Assembly (NCBI GenBank): GCA_029782025.1
Contig: JAKOVR010000219.1
Location: 1 to 64,000, forward strand
Direction: 5' to 3'
Length of the DNA stretch: 64,000 nt
From: Actinomycetes bacterium
Lineage (GTDB): Bacteria > Actinomycetota > Acidimicrobiia > Acidimicrobiales > Acidimicrobilacustridaceae
The position numbers and the translations under genes were made by a program. The notes beneath the pieces were generated by a model. It ran no database searches. It saw only the letters and a program-made list of their open reading frames with translations, and was not told the DNA's origin. Below, one piece after another: positions 6,777-17,061 of the stretch (positions are counted from its first letter, which is position 1; the number at the start of each line of letters is the position of its first letter).

Positions 6777-8336
6777 ATGACGGTGACCGATCCCTACCAC
6801 CCCGCCACCGACGCCCACGCCGCCGACGTGGCCCGGGCCGAGGCGGCGCTGCTCGATCCGGCGATGGCTCACATCGTCGACGTGGTCCTGCGAGCCGCCG
6901 ACGAGCCCGACACCTACGAGGCCGCGGCGGTCGACGGGCGGGTCCGCTTCCGCCGCCGACCCGACGGTCCGGGCTGGGCCTTCGACGCCGTGCGGGTGGA
7001 GGGCCGCAACCCGCTGGCCGACCAGGCCGCCGACCGGTTCAGCCCGCTGGCCGAGGAGCGGGCCAACCCCCATCCCGACCGCACGACCACGTCCTACCCC
7101 TTCGCCTACGAGCAGGTCGCCCAGCTCTTCGACGCCCCCGCCGCCCCCGACCTGATCGCCATCCACACCGCCGCCCACAACTGGGCCGACCAGGGCGGGC
7201 ACCTCGGCGAGCACGGCTCGATCGGCGTGGTGCAGGCCCGCGCCCCGTTCATCGTCGCCGGTGCCGGCGCGGCCCAGCGAGGGATCGTCCCCGAGAGCTG
7301 CCGGCTGGTCGACGTCGCCCCGACCGTGCTGTCGCTCCTCGGCATCGAGTCCCGCCCCGGCGGCGGCACGGGAGCCAACGGTGCCCACCGCGACGACGCC
7401 TTGCTGGCCCGCCAGGACGGCGACGCCCAGGAGGTCGCCCTGGACCGTGGCGCCCCGCCGGCCCGACACGTCGTCGGGTTCCTGCTCGACGGCGCCAACG
7501 CCAACGTGCTGTACGACCTCGCCGGCCGGGGCGAGGCCCCCAACGTCGCCCGGCTGATGGCGATGGGCACCACGTTCGGGCACGGCGCCATGTCGTCGCT
7601 GCCCACCGTCACCCTGGCCAACCACACCTCGATCCTCACCGGCGCCCACCCGGGGCACCACGGGATCCTGCACAACGCCTGGTGGGACCGGCGCGACGGC
7701 GAGCAGGTGATCACCAACTCGCCCGCCCACTGGATCACGGCCATGGACCGTCTCGACCCGGGGGTCGAGACGGTGTTCTCGGCTGTTCGCCGGGCTCGCC
7801 CGGGGTCGGTGAACATCAGCCTCAACGAGCCGTGCGACGCCGGTGCCGACTTCTCGGTGTTCGACCTCATGCGGCGGGGCGAGATGATCGACCGCCCGCC
7901 CCACGCCGAGGAGCTGCCCCACGCCACCCTTCGCTTCGTGCGGCCGGTGAAGGAGTACAAGTGGTCGTCGCTGGTCGACCACACCGCAGTCGAGCAGTTC
8001 TGCGGGATCTGGTCCGGCTCCTACCGGGGCACGGCGTGGCCGGTCCCCACCTTCTCGTGGGTCAACTTCTCCCTGACCGACGCCGCCTTCCACGAGGGCG
8101 GGCCGTACTCGGAGATCGCGGCCGCCGCCGTCCACGACACCGACGCCCGCATCGGCGAGGTGCTGGCCGCGGTGGAGCGGGCCGGGGTCTTCGACCAGAC
8201 CGCCTTCTTCCTCGTGGCCGACCACGGCATGGAGGAGAGCGACCCGGGCTGCACCGGCAACTGGGCCGACGCCCTCGACGATGCCGGGGTGGCCTACCGC
8301 GACGAGGGCTACTCGTTCATCTACGTGAACCCGTAG
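6777..8336 (+). CDS. alkaline-phosphatase-superfamily phosphodiesterase/nucleotide pyrophosphatase
   Basis: This 519-residue soluble protein has AlkP-superfamily metal motifs in an unusual order. Residues ~134-200 hold ADQGGHLGEHGSIGVVQAR followed by VDVAPTVLSLLGI, normally the C-terminal half. Residues ~232-290 hold GFLLDGANANVLYDL and TVTLANHTSILTG (metal Asp and nucleophile Thr), and residues ~478-486 hold FFLVADHGMEE. The enzyme probably hydrolyses a phosphodiester or phosphonate. It is divergent from the ABM/MarR pair across the operator array, so it may belong to the same regulon. ATG 6777 lacks a Shine-Dalgarno sequence. Confidence 0.75.
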   Translation: MTVTDPYHPATDAHAADVARAEAALLDPAMAHIVDVVLRAADEPDTYEAAAVDGRVRFRRRPDGPGWAFDAVRVEGRNPLADQAADRFSPLAEERANPHPDRTTTSYPFAYEQVAQLFDAPAAPDLIAIHTAAHNWADQGGHLGEHGSIGVVQARAPFIVAGAGAAQRGIVPESCRLVDVAPTVLSLLGIESRPGGGTGANGAHRDDALLARQDGDAQEVALDRGAPPARHVVGFLLDGANANVLYDLAGRGEAPNVARLMAMGTTFGHGAMSSLPTVTLANHTSILTGAHPGHHGILHNAWWDRRDGEQVITNSPAHWITAMDRLDPGVETVFSAVRRARPGSVNISLNEPCDAGADFSVFDLMRRGEMIDRPPHAEELPHATLRFVRPVKEYKWSSLVDHTAVEQFCGIWSGSYRGTAWPVPTFSWVNFSLTDAAFHEGGPYSEIAAAAVHDTDARIGEVLAAVERAGVFDQTAFFLVADHGMEESDPGCTGNWADALDDAGVAYRDEGYSFIYVNP

Positions 8337-8347
8337 GCTCCGCCCCC

Positions 8348-10714
8348 ATGGGGGACATCACGACGGCGGTCGGCTCGGCCGCGTACGAAGCCACGATCAC
8401 CTGGACCACCCACGGGGTGGCCCACGTCACCGGCGCCGACCTCGGCCACCTCGGCTTCGGTCAGGGGTGGGCCTGCGCCCGCGACCACTACGCCGCCATG
8501 TGCGATCACGCCACCAAGGTGGCGTCGGAGCGCAGCCGGCACCTCGGCCGCGGCGGGGCCGACCAGCACCTCCACACCGACCTCGGCTACCTCGGGCTCG
8601 GCATGCGGGAGCGGGCCACCGCCATGGCCGCGGCCCAGCCCGAGGAGATCCGGGCCCTCGTCGCCGGCTACGCCGCCGGCGCCTCGGCGTGGTTCGCCGC
8701 TCACGGCCGCGAGGCCCTGCCGGCGTGGTGCCGCGACGCGTCGTGGATCCGACCGCTGACGGCCGACGACCTGTGGCGCGTGTACCTCGACCTCACCCTC
8801 ATGGCCAGCGGCCGCAACCTCGTCGACTACATCGGCTCGGCCGTCGCCCCGGGCGACGGCGAGCCCGCCCCCGTCCCGCCCCTCGATCCCGACGCCACAC
8901 CGGGTTCCAACGCCTGGGCCTTCGGCCACGACGCCACCGCCGACGGCCGCGGCATCGTGATGGGCAACCCGCACTTCCCGTGGTACGGCGAGGGCCGCTT
9001 CTGGGAGTGTCACCTGCGGGTGCCCGGCGACCTCGACGTGTACGGGGTGTCGCTGGTGGGCACCCCGCTCGTGCAGATCGGGTTCAACCGCGACGTGGCC
9101 TGGAGCCACACCTTCTCCCGCGGCCACCGCTTCACCGTCTACAGCCTCGAGCTCCCGCCCGGCCGGCCCACCACCTACCGCTACGGCGACGAGGAGCGGG
9201 CCATGGTCGGTACCGACCACGAGGTCGCGGTGCTCGGGGCCGACGGCGAGCTCACGTCGGTGCGCCGGCAGCTGTGGGCCACCCACTACGGCCCGATGCT
9301 CAACCTGCCGCTCCTCGGCTGGAACGACGGGTTCGGCTTCACCTACCGCGACGCCAACCTCGACAACACCCGCTTCTTCCGCACCTTCCTGGCCATGAAC
9401 CGCTCCCGGTCGATGGACGACTTCCAGGCGGCCATCCGCCACAACGACGGCATCCCGTGGGCCAACACCCTCGCCGCCGACCGCACGGGCCGCTGCTGGT
9501 ACATCGACGCCAGCGCCACGCCCAACCTCCGGCCCGAGGCCAGCGCCGCTTTCGAGGAGCGGGTGGCCACCGACCCGATCACGGCCATGGCCTTCGCCCT
9601 TCGGGTGGCGCTGCTCCCGGGGTCGGACCCGTCGTTCGAATGGGTCGACGACCCGGCGGCCTCGTCGCCCGGGCTCGTGCCCGTGGCCCAGCTCCCCCAG
9701 GTGGAGCGCCGCGACCACCTCTTCAACGCCAACGACCCCTACTGGTTCGTGCACCGCGACGACCAGATCGAGGCTCACTCGGCCATGTGCGGCCTGCACC
9801 ACGCGCCCATCGGCCCCCGCAGCCGCATGAACGCTCTGCTGGCCTCGGCCGAGGGGCCGGTGGCGCCGAGCGGCGACGACGGGCGGCTCACCCGGGCCGA
9901 CGTCGCCGCGTCGCTCCTCGGCAACCACGGGGTGATCGCCGAGCTGCTCCTCGACGACCTGCTGGCCCGCTTCGAGCTGCTGCTGGCCGACCCGGTGGCC
10001 TCGGACCGCCCCGACCGCCACCGGCTCGTGACCGCGGTCGACGTCCTCCGCGGCTGGGACCGCCGGCTCGACGTGGGCTCGGTGGGGGCCGTGGTGTTCC
10101 GTGAGTTCCTGGCCTCGCTCCCGGACGGGGCCACGGCCGAGGCCGGCGTGCTGTGGGACCAGGCCTACGACCCCGAGCGCCCGGTCGACACCCCGGCCGG
10201 GCTGGCTCCCGCGCCGCCGGCCGGGCCCGACCCGCTCTTCCTCGCGCTGGCCGCCGCGGTCGACACCCTCGACCGGGCCGGCGTCCCCCTCGACGCCCCG
10301 CTGGGCGAGGTGCAGTTCGTCGACCGGGCCGGCCGCCACTGGCCGATGCACGGGGGCTTCGAGCTCGAGGGGGTGGCCAACGTCAACGCGTCGCTGGGCA
10401 CCCTGGCCCGCGCCGATCTCGAGCCGTCGCCCGACCAGGGCGAGGCCATCCCCGGCCGCACCGAAAAGACCGGCATCCGGGTCGGCGGCTACCCGGTGAT
10501 CTACGGCGTGAGCTTCGTGATGATCGTCGGCTTCGACGACGACGGCCCGGTGGGCGAGGGGCTGCTGGTGTACGGCCAGTCGCAGGACCCGGCCTCCCCC
10601 CGCCACGTCGACCAGCTCGAGGCCTACGCGGCCAAGCGCCTCCGCCCCTTCGCCTTCCACCAGGCCGCCATCGACGCCGACCCGCAGGTCGAGACGGTGG
10701 TGGTCGCGGGCTGA
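8348..10714 (+). CDS. penicillin-acylase-family (Ntn) hydrolase
   Basis: This 788-residue protein belongs to the penicillin amidase/acyl-homoserine-lactone acylase family of self-cleaving Ntn hydrolases. The motif PGSNAWAFG places the N-terminal nucleophile at Ser187, after which the precursor would split into alpha and beta chains. Downstream blocks are MGNPHFPWYGEGRFWECHLR, GVSLVGTPLVQIGFNRDVAWSHT and a late asparagine-rich NANDPYWF region, matching the beta chain. No signal peptide is visible, unlike periplasmic homologues, so it may be cytoplasmic. TAGGCT at 8334-8339 ends 8 bases before the ATG, suggesting a leaderless transcript. The substrate amide is unknown. Confidence 0.85.
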   Translation: MGDITTAVGSAAYEATITWTTHGVAHVTGADLGHLGFGQGWACARDHYAAMCDHATKVASERSRHLGRGGADQHLHTDLGYLGLGMRERATAMAAAQPEEIRALVAGYAAGASAWFAAHGREALPAWCRDASWIRPLTADDLWRVYLDLTLMASGRNLVDYIGSAVAPGDGEPAPVPPLDPDATPGSNAWAFGHDATADGRGIVMGNPHFPWYGEGRFWECHLRVPGDLDVYGVSLVGTPLVQIGFNRDVAWSHTFSRGHRFTVYSLELPPGRPTTYRYGDEERAMVGTDHEVAVLGADGELTSVRRQLWATHYGPMLNLPLLGWNDGFGFTYRDANLDNTRFFRTFLAMNRSRSMDDFQAAIRHNDGIPWANTLAADRTGRCWYIDASATPNLRPEASAAFEERVATDPITAMAFALRVALLPGSDPSFEWVDDPAASSPGLVPVAQLPQVERRDHLFNANDPYWFVHRDDQIEAHSAMCGLHHAPIGPRSRMNALLASAEGPVAPSGDDGRLTRADVAASLLGNHGVIAELLLDDLLARFELLLADPVASDRPDRHRLVTAVDVLRGWDRRLDVGSVGAVVFREFLASLPDGATAEAGVLWDQAYDPERPVDTPAGLAPAPPAGPDPLFLALAAAVDTLDRAGVPLDAPLGEVQFVDRAGRHWPMHGGFELEGVANVNASLGTLARADLEPSPDQGEAIPGRTEKTGIRVGGYPVIYGVSFVMIVGFDDDGPVGEGLLVYGQSQDPASPRHVDQLEAYAAKRLRPFAFHQAAIDADPQVETVVVAG

Positions 10715-10731
10715 GCCGAGGGGCGGTCGGG

Positions 10732-11478
10732 TCAGCCGCGGGTGAGGCTGCGGATCTTCTCCTCCGACGGGCGTCCGTCGTAGACCACCTCGCCGTCGCG
10801 CAGGCCCACGCACCGGGTGGCGATCTCGAGGAGGTCGAGCTGGTGGGTGGACACGACGACGGCGGCGCCGTCGCTGGCGATGTCGCCGAGCACCTGCACC
10901 AGCATCTCCTGGGCCGGGCGGTCGAGGCCGGCGAACGGCTCGTCGATGAGCAGCAGGTCGAAGGGCCGGATGAGCCCGCACAGGAGGGCGGTCTTCTGCT
11001 TCAGGCCCCGCGAGAACGTGTTGGGGAGGTCGTCGGCCCGGTCGGTGAGGTTGAACATCTCGAGCAGGTCGTCGGCGTACTCCTCCCAGTCCTCGGTGCC
11101 GTGGACCCGGGCGATGTAGGCGAGGTGCTCGTTGACCGAGAGATCGTCGTAGAGCACCGGGTGGTCGGGCAGGTAGGTGGTGGCGGCCCGGGCACCGATG
11201 GTGCCGGCCTCGTGCCCGCCCACCCACACGCTCCCCTCGGTGGGGTTGATGAGCCCGGCGCAGCAGCCGAGGAAGGTGGACTTCCCGGCGCCGTTGGGGC
11301 CGACGAGCATGATCACCTCGCCGGCGTCGACGGCGAGGTCGACCCCCATGACGCCGAGGCCGTCGCCGTAGTCCTTCACCAACTCGTGAGCGAGCAGCGT
11401 GTGGTCGTCGGCCCCGGGGGGCCGCACCGTGGGCTCGGCCGCGGCGCGGGCCTGGTCGAGGATGCCTCCGGAAGCCAT
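10732..11478 (-). CDS. ABC transporter ATP-binding protein
   Basis: This 248-residue nucleotide-binding domain carries Walker A GPNGAGKST, a Q-loop-like LPDHPVLYD stretch, a signature segment NTFSRGLKQKTALLCGL (degenerate LSGGQ), Walker B LLLIDEPFAGLD and switch histidine STHQLD. It would power export together with the membrane protein encoded next (stop 11525), which lies upstream on the same strand 46 bases away. The degenerate signature and DEPFAGLD are common in ABC-2-type exporters of lipids, peptides or antibiotics. The cargo is unknown. Confidence 0.9.
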   Translation of the reverse strand: MASGGILDQARAAAEPTVRPPGADDHTLLAHELVKDYGDGLGVMGVDLAVDAGEVIMLVGPNGAGKSTFLGCCAGLINPTEGSVWVGGHEAGTIGARAATTYLPDHPVLYDDLSVNEHLAYIARVHGTEDWEEYADDLLEMFNLTDRADDLPNTFSRGLKQKTALLCGLIRPFDLLLIDEPFAGLDRPAQEMLVQVLGDIASDGAAVVVSTHQLDLLEIATRCVGLRDGEVVYDGRPSEEKIRSLTRG

Positions 11479-11524
11479 CAGCGGGCGTCCTTTCGGGGGA
11501 GGGCCGGGGGGGCGGGACGGGCGG

Positions 11525-13156
11525 TCACACCCGGCTCGGCTTCCGGTAGCGGACGTAGAGGAAGGCCAGGATCCAGGCCATGATCGGCCAGGTGGTGAGG
11601 TTGCTCATGCGCTGGGTGTTGAGGTGGTCGGGGTCGACGCCGAGCGCCATCATCGGGGCCAGGGCACCCACCACCAGCCCGGGGGGGATGGCCATGCGCA
11701 GCACCGTGAAGGTGCCCATCACGTCCATGCCCATGGCGTCGGCGCCGGTCACGCCCGACAGCGACGATCCGGCACCCACGCTGCCCATCGTGGTGCTGAG
11801 GGCGGCCCCGGCGACGGCCGAAGCCGTGACGGAGAGGAACAGCGGGGCGACGGCCTGGGCCACGACGGTGGTGGGGACGAAGCACCAGGCCGTGAGGGTG
11901 GCCACGCCGGTGGGGACCACCATGAGCACGAACGCGGCGTACAGGTGGCTGAGCAGGATGCGCCCCTCGTCGCCGGCCAGGGCGTCCCAGCGGGTGGGGT
12001 GGTCGACCTCCTGGGCGATGGGCTCGACGGCGTCGTAGGCGGCGAGGAAGAGGGCCAGCCCGGCCAGCACGAAGGCGGGGTAGGCGCCGCGCCACGTGAA
12101 CCCGATGGCCACGCCGGCGGCGACCCCCAGCAGCACCATCCGCAGCAGGCGGGTGGCCGGGAAGCGGAAGTAGCACTGCCAGTCGCGCCGCCAGGTGGGG
12201 ATGGAGGACCGGCGGCCGGTGGTGCGGCCCCGACCGAGGCGGATCCACGGGGTGGCGCGGGCCCGCTCCTGGCTGAGCTGGCGCCGCAGCAGCACCACCG
12301 TGCGCACATCCTGCATGGTGGCGGCGAAGCGGAGCTGGGCCACGAGGCCGGCCCGTTGGAGGGCCCGCTCGATCGAGATGTGCTCGAGCCCGGCGAGGGC
12401 GGCGACGACGGCCAGGGGCACGGCCACGACGCCGGCGACCACGATCGGCGTGAAGCCGAGGGGCAGGAAGGTGATGGCGCCGAGGCCGGTGAGCGGCGAG
12501 GTGGACACGCCGGCCACGACATCGGCGACGGACCAGCTGATGACGGCGAAGCCGAGGAGCACGGCCACGACCTTGCCCAGGCGCCGGCCGCAGGCGACGA
12601 GGGCCACGGCGTTGGCCAGCACGGCGAGGGCGGCGAAGGACGCGGCGCAGGCCACCGCAGCGACGATCGGTCCGACGTCGACCCGCCGCGACGCGACCAC
12701 CCCGACGACGCCGCCGACCATCGATCCGGCGAAGGCGCTGAAGCGGAGGTTCTGCAGGGCCGGCCCCCGCAGCACGGCGGCGCGGGGGACCGGGGCCATC
12801 AGCTCGTACTGGATGGCCGGGGCCTCGATGGCCAGCGGGCCGCCGCGCGACCCGGTGCGCAACCCGATGAACACGGCCACGGCGCCGAGCAGGCCGAGCC
12901 ACCGCGGGCCCTGTTCGAGCAGCTGCTGCTGGGTGGCGGCGTCGATCTTGGCGTCGGGGAAGTAGCTGGCGCCGAACCAGATGGCGGCGCCGGCGATGAG
13001 CCCGGTCATGTAGGCCTTGTAGAGGGCGTCGACCCAGTGGACCTTGGAGCGGTGGTTGCTCCGCCGGGCCTGGCGCAGCGCCGTCAGCCCCGCCGTGCCC
13101 CGCGCGATGTCGGCCTCGGTGACCGTCGGCAGGTCGGCGGTGGAGGGCTCGGACAC
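11525..13156 (-). CDS. ABC-2-type exporter membrane subunit
   Basis: This 543-residue protein has about ten hydrophobic segments, among them LIAGAAIWFGASYF, LGLLGAVAVFIGL, IVAAVACAASFAALAVLANAVAL, MVLLGVAAGVAIGFTW and LFLSVTASAVAGAALS, with a large basic cytoplasmic loop near residues 290-350. It is the presumed permease for the ATPase encoded just downstream. GTG 13156 is preceded by TACCAT (13170-13165) 8 bases away, so the mRNA is probably leaderless. It is divergent from the ABC-F gene. Confidence 0.75.
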   Translation of the reverse strand: MSEPSTADLPTVTEADIARGTAGLTALRQARRSNHRSKVHWVDALYKAYMTGLIAGAAIWFGASYFPDAKIDAATQQQLLEQGPRWLGLLGAVAVFIGLRTGSRGGPLAIEAPAIQYELMAPVPRAAVLRGPALQNLRFSAFAGSMVGGVVGVVASRRVDVGPIVAAVACAASFAALAVLANAVALVACGRRLGKVVAVLLGFAVISWSVADVVAGVSTSPLTGLGAITFLPLGFTPIVVAGVVAVPLAVVAALAGLEHISIERALQRAGLVAQLRFAATMQDVRTVVLLRRQLSQERARATPWIRLGRGRTTGRRSSIPTWRRDWQCYFRFPATRLLRMVLLGVAAGVAIGFTWRGAYPAFVLAGLALFLAAYDAVEPIAQEVDHPTRWDALAGDEGRILLSHLYAAFVLMVVPTGVATLTAWCFVPTTVVAQAVAPLFLSVTASAVAGAALSTTMGSVGAGSSLSGVTGADAMGMDVMGTFTVLRMAIPPGLVVGALAPMMALGVDPDHLNTQRMSNLTTWPIMAWILAFLYVRYRKPSRV

Positions 13157-13259
13157 GGCCTGCGATGGTACGCGCCTCCCGGTCCCCTTCCCGCATCGCG
13201 CCGCCCGCCCGTCTGTCCGGGGTCGCGCCGCCGGGGCACCGGCCCGTAGCCTCGCGGGG

Positions 13260-15133
<1,874 letters not shown>

Positions 15134-15137
<4 letters not shown>

Positions 15138-16273
15138 GCGGCGACCGCGGCGCCGTCTCGGTGGTGGGGGCCTTCGCCGCGGTGGGCGCGGCCGTGTGGG
15201 GCGTCGCCCGGTACGCGGCGGGGGCGATGGCCCGCCAGGAGTCCTACCGGGTGCCGCTCGACACCGTGGGCGGGCCGTGGACCGAGGCCTGGGACCGCTG
15301 GGACGGCCACTGGTACCTGAGCATCGCCCGGGAGGGCTACGCCGTGCACCAGGGCCGCCCGACCAACGTCGTGTACTTCCCCGCCTACCCGCTGTTGGCG
15401 CGATGGGTGGGCCGGCTGGTGGGCGATCCGTTGCCGGCGGCGCTGGCCGTCGCCGCCGTCGCCGGGCTGGCGGCCGCGCTGGCCCTGTGGTGGTGGGCGC
15501 CGCGGGTCGGGGTCACCGGCCCGGCCCGGTGGTGCACCCTGGGGGCGCTGTTCCTCTGGCCGTGGGCCTACCACCTCTACGGCTCGGTGTACGCCGAGTC
15601 GCTGTTCCTCGCCCTCGCCGTCGGGGCCTTCCTGTGCCTCGAGCGCGATCGGTTGGCCGCGGCGGCGGTCCTGGCGGCGGTGGCCTCGGCCACGCGCCCG
15701 GTGGGGCTGGCCGTCACCATCGGGCTCGCCGTCGAGGTGGTGCGCCGCCGGGGCGGGTGGCGGCACCTCCGCCGGGGCGATGCCGTGCTGGCCGTGGGGC
15801 CGCTCGGCCTGCTCGGCTACCTCGCCTTCTGTGCCGCCGCCTTCGGCGACCCGCTCCTCCCCTTCACCGGGCAGGGGGCGCCGGGGTGGGAACAGGGGCT
15901 GTCCGTCCGCAACGCGCTGAAGCTCCCGCTGTGGGAGGACCTCGCCGCCGGCGGCGACGTGCTCCCGGTCCGGCTCCTCCTGCTGTGCGGGATCCTGACC
16001 CTCGGCGCCATCGCCCTCCTCCCCGTGGTGTGGCGCCGCTTCGGCCCGGGCTACGGCGCGTACAGCGCCGTGGTCGTGCTCGTCCCGGCGGTGGCCAGCA
16101 AGGACTTCCAGGGGATGGGCCGCTACCTGCTGCTCGCCTTCCCCGCCTTCGCCGTGGTGGGCGAGGCGGTGGCGCGCCGTTCGCCGGTGGTGCGCCTGGC
16201 CGTGGTCGGCCTGTCGTCGGCCTTCCTCCTCACGTTCACCGCCCTCTTCGCCACCGGCCACTACACCTCCTGA
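15134..16273 (+). CDS. PIG-V-like polyprenol-dependent mannosyltransferase
   Basis: This 379-residue integral membrane glycosyltransferase (GT-C type) has WDGHWYLSIAREGY after the first membrane segment; the W-D and acidic residues are characteristic of PIG-V/GPI-mannosyltransferase-2-like enzymes. PAYPLLARWVGRL follows, with about nine further hydrophobic segments and the motif ASATRPVGLAV. It probably transfers mannose from a lipid-linked donor to an extracytoplasmic acceptor. GTG 15134 overlaps the stop of the ABC-F gene (GTGA), indicating translational coupling. Confidence 0.75.
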
Positions 16274-16367
16274 GGGCGGAGCCGAGGGAATGGTCGGGAC
16301 GGGGGATGGGTTGGAGGAGGAGCGCCGGGTACGCTGACCAGCGCATTCCACCGGCCCCGGAGGACCC

Positions 16368-17018
16368 ATGGCTGCGCCACCCCCCGATTCCACGACCGCC
16401 GAGGCCTTGCGCCTCGTCGACGACCCGGTGGTGATCATCACCGAGGCCGCGCTCGACACGATCGCCGGGATCCGCGCCGGGGAGGACGACCCCGACGCGT
16501 TGGTGCTGCGCATCGCCGTCAACGGCGTCAACGGGGTGGAGTACGCCTACGACCTCTCGTTCGAGCCCCGGGGCGAGGTCGGCGAGGGCCATGTTGGCTA
16601 CGTGGTCGGCGACCTGACGGTGGTGATCCCGGAGGACTCCGTCGACGCCCTGCGCCTCGCCACCCTCGACCTCCCGTCGAACCCGGCCCAGACCGGCCTG
16701 GTGATCCGCAACCCCAACCGGCCGAACCCGCTCGCCGGCAAGACCCTCCACCTCACCGGCGATCTGTCCGAGAAGGTGCAGCAGCTGCTGGTCGAGAGCG
16801 TCAACCCCAGCCTGGCCAGCCATGGCGGCTTCGCCGAGCTGGTGGGCGTGGAGGGCGACGACGTCTACGTCCGCATGGGTGGCGGCTGCCAGGGCTGCGC
16901 CATGAGCCAGGCCACCCTGGTCGAGGGCATCGCCCGGTCGATCAAGGACGCCATCCCCGAGGTCGGCGAGGTCATCGACGTCACCGACCACGCCTCGGGC
17001 GAGAACCCCTTCTACTGA
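16368..17018 (+). CDS. nfuA: Fe-S cluster carrier protein, NfuA-like
   Basis: This 216-residue protein has an A-type (HesB/IscA-like) N-terminal domain (residues ~20-115) with the usual cysteines missing, and a C-terminal NifU domain with GGGCQGCAMSQATLVEGI. The CxxC at residues ~174-177 would hold a bridging 4Fe-4S cluster in the dimer. This domain order is the NfuA arrangement that delivers clusters to apo-enzymes, including Dxs-pathway and radical SAM enzymes. The Shine-Dalgarno sequence GGAGG (16358-16362) lies 5 bases before ATG, with a TACGCT -10-like hexamer at 16330. Confidence 0.88.
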   Translation: MAAPPPDSTTAEALRLVDDPVVIITEAALDTIAGIRAGEDDPDALVLRIAVNGVNGVEYAYDLSFEPRGEVGEGHVGYVVGDLTVVIPEDSVDALRLATLDLPSNPAQTGLVIRNPNRPNPLAGKTLHLTGDLSEKVQQLLVESVNPSLASHGGFAELVGVEGDDVYVRMGGGCQGCAMSQATLVEGIARSIKDAIPEVGEVIDVTDHASGENPFY

Positions 17019-17029
17019 CCCAGCGGCGA

Positions 17030-17061
17030 CCGGTCCGCCCGGCTACCGGTCCGCCCGGCTA
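17030..17061. repeat. two tandem 16-bp repeats at the dxs stop codon
   Basis: CCGGTCCGCCCGGCTA occurs twice in a row (17030-17045, 17046-17061) with a third partial copy (CTGGTCG) inside dxs. The repeat spans the convergent gap and contains the dxs stop codon. It probably arose by slippage. Confidence 0.85.

Noticed and set aside
7682-8347. Upstream extension of the penicillin-acylase frame
   Set aside because: The extension overlaps the AlkP-family gene in another frame and reads as arginine-rich shadow; ATG 8348 with a -10 box 8 bases upstream is convincing.
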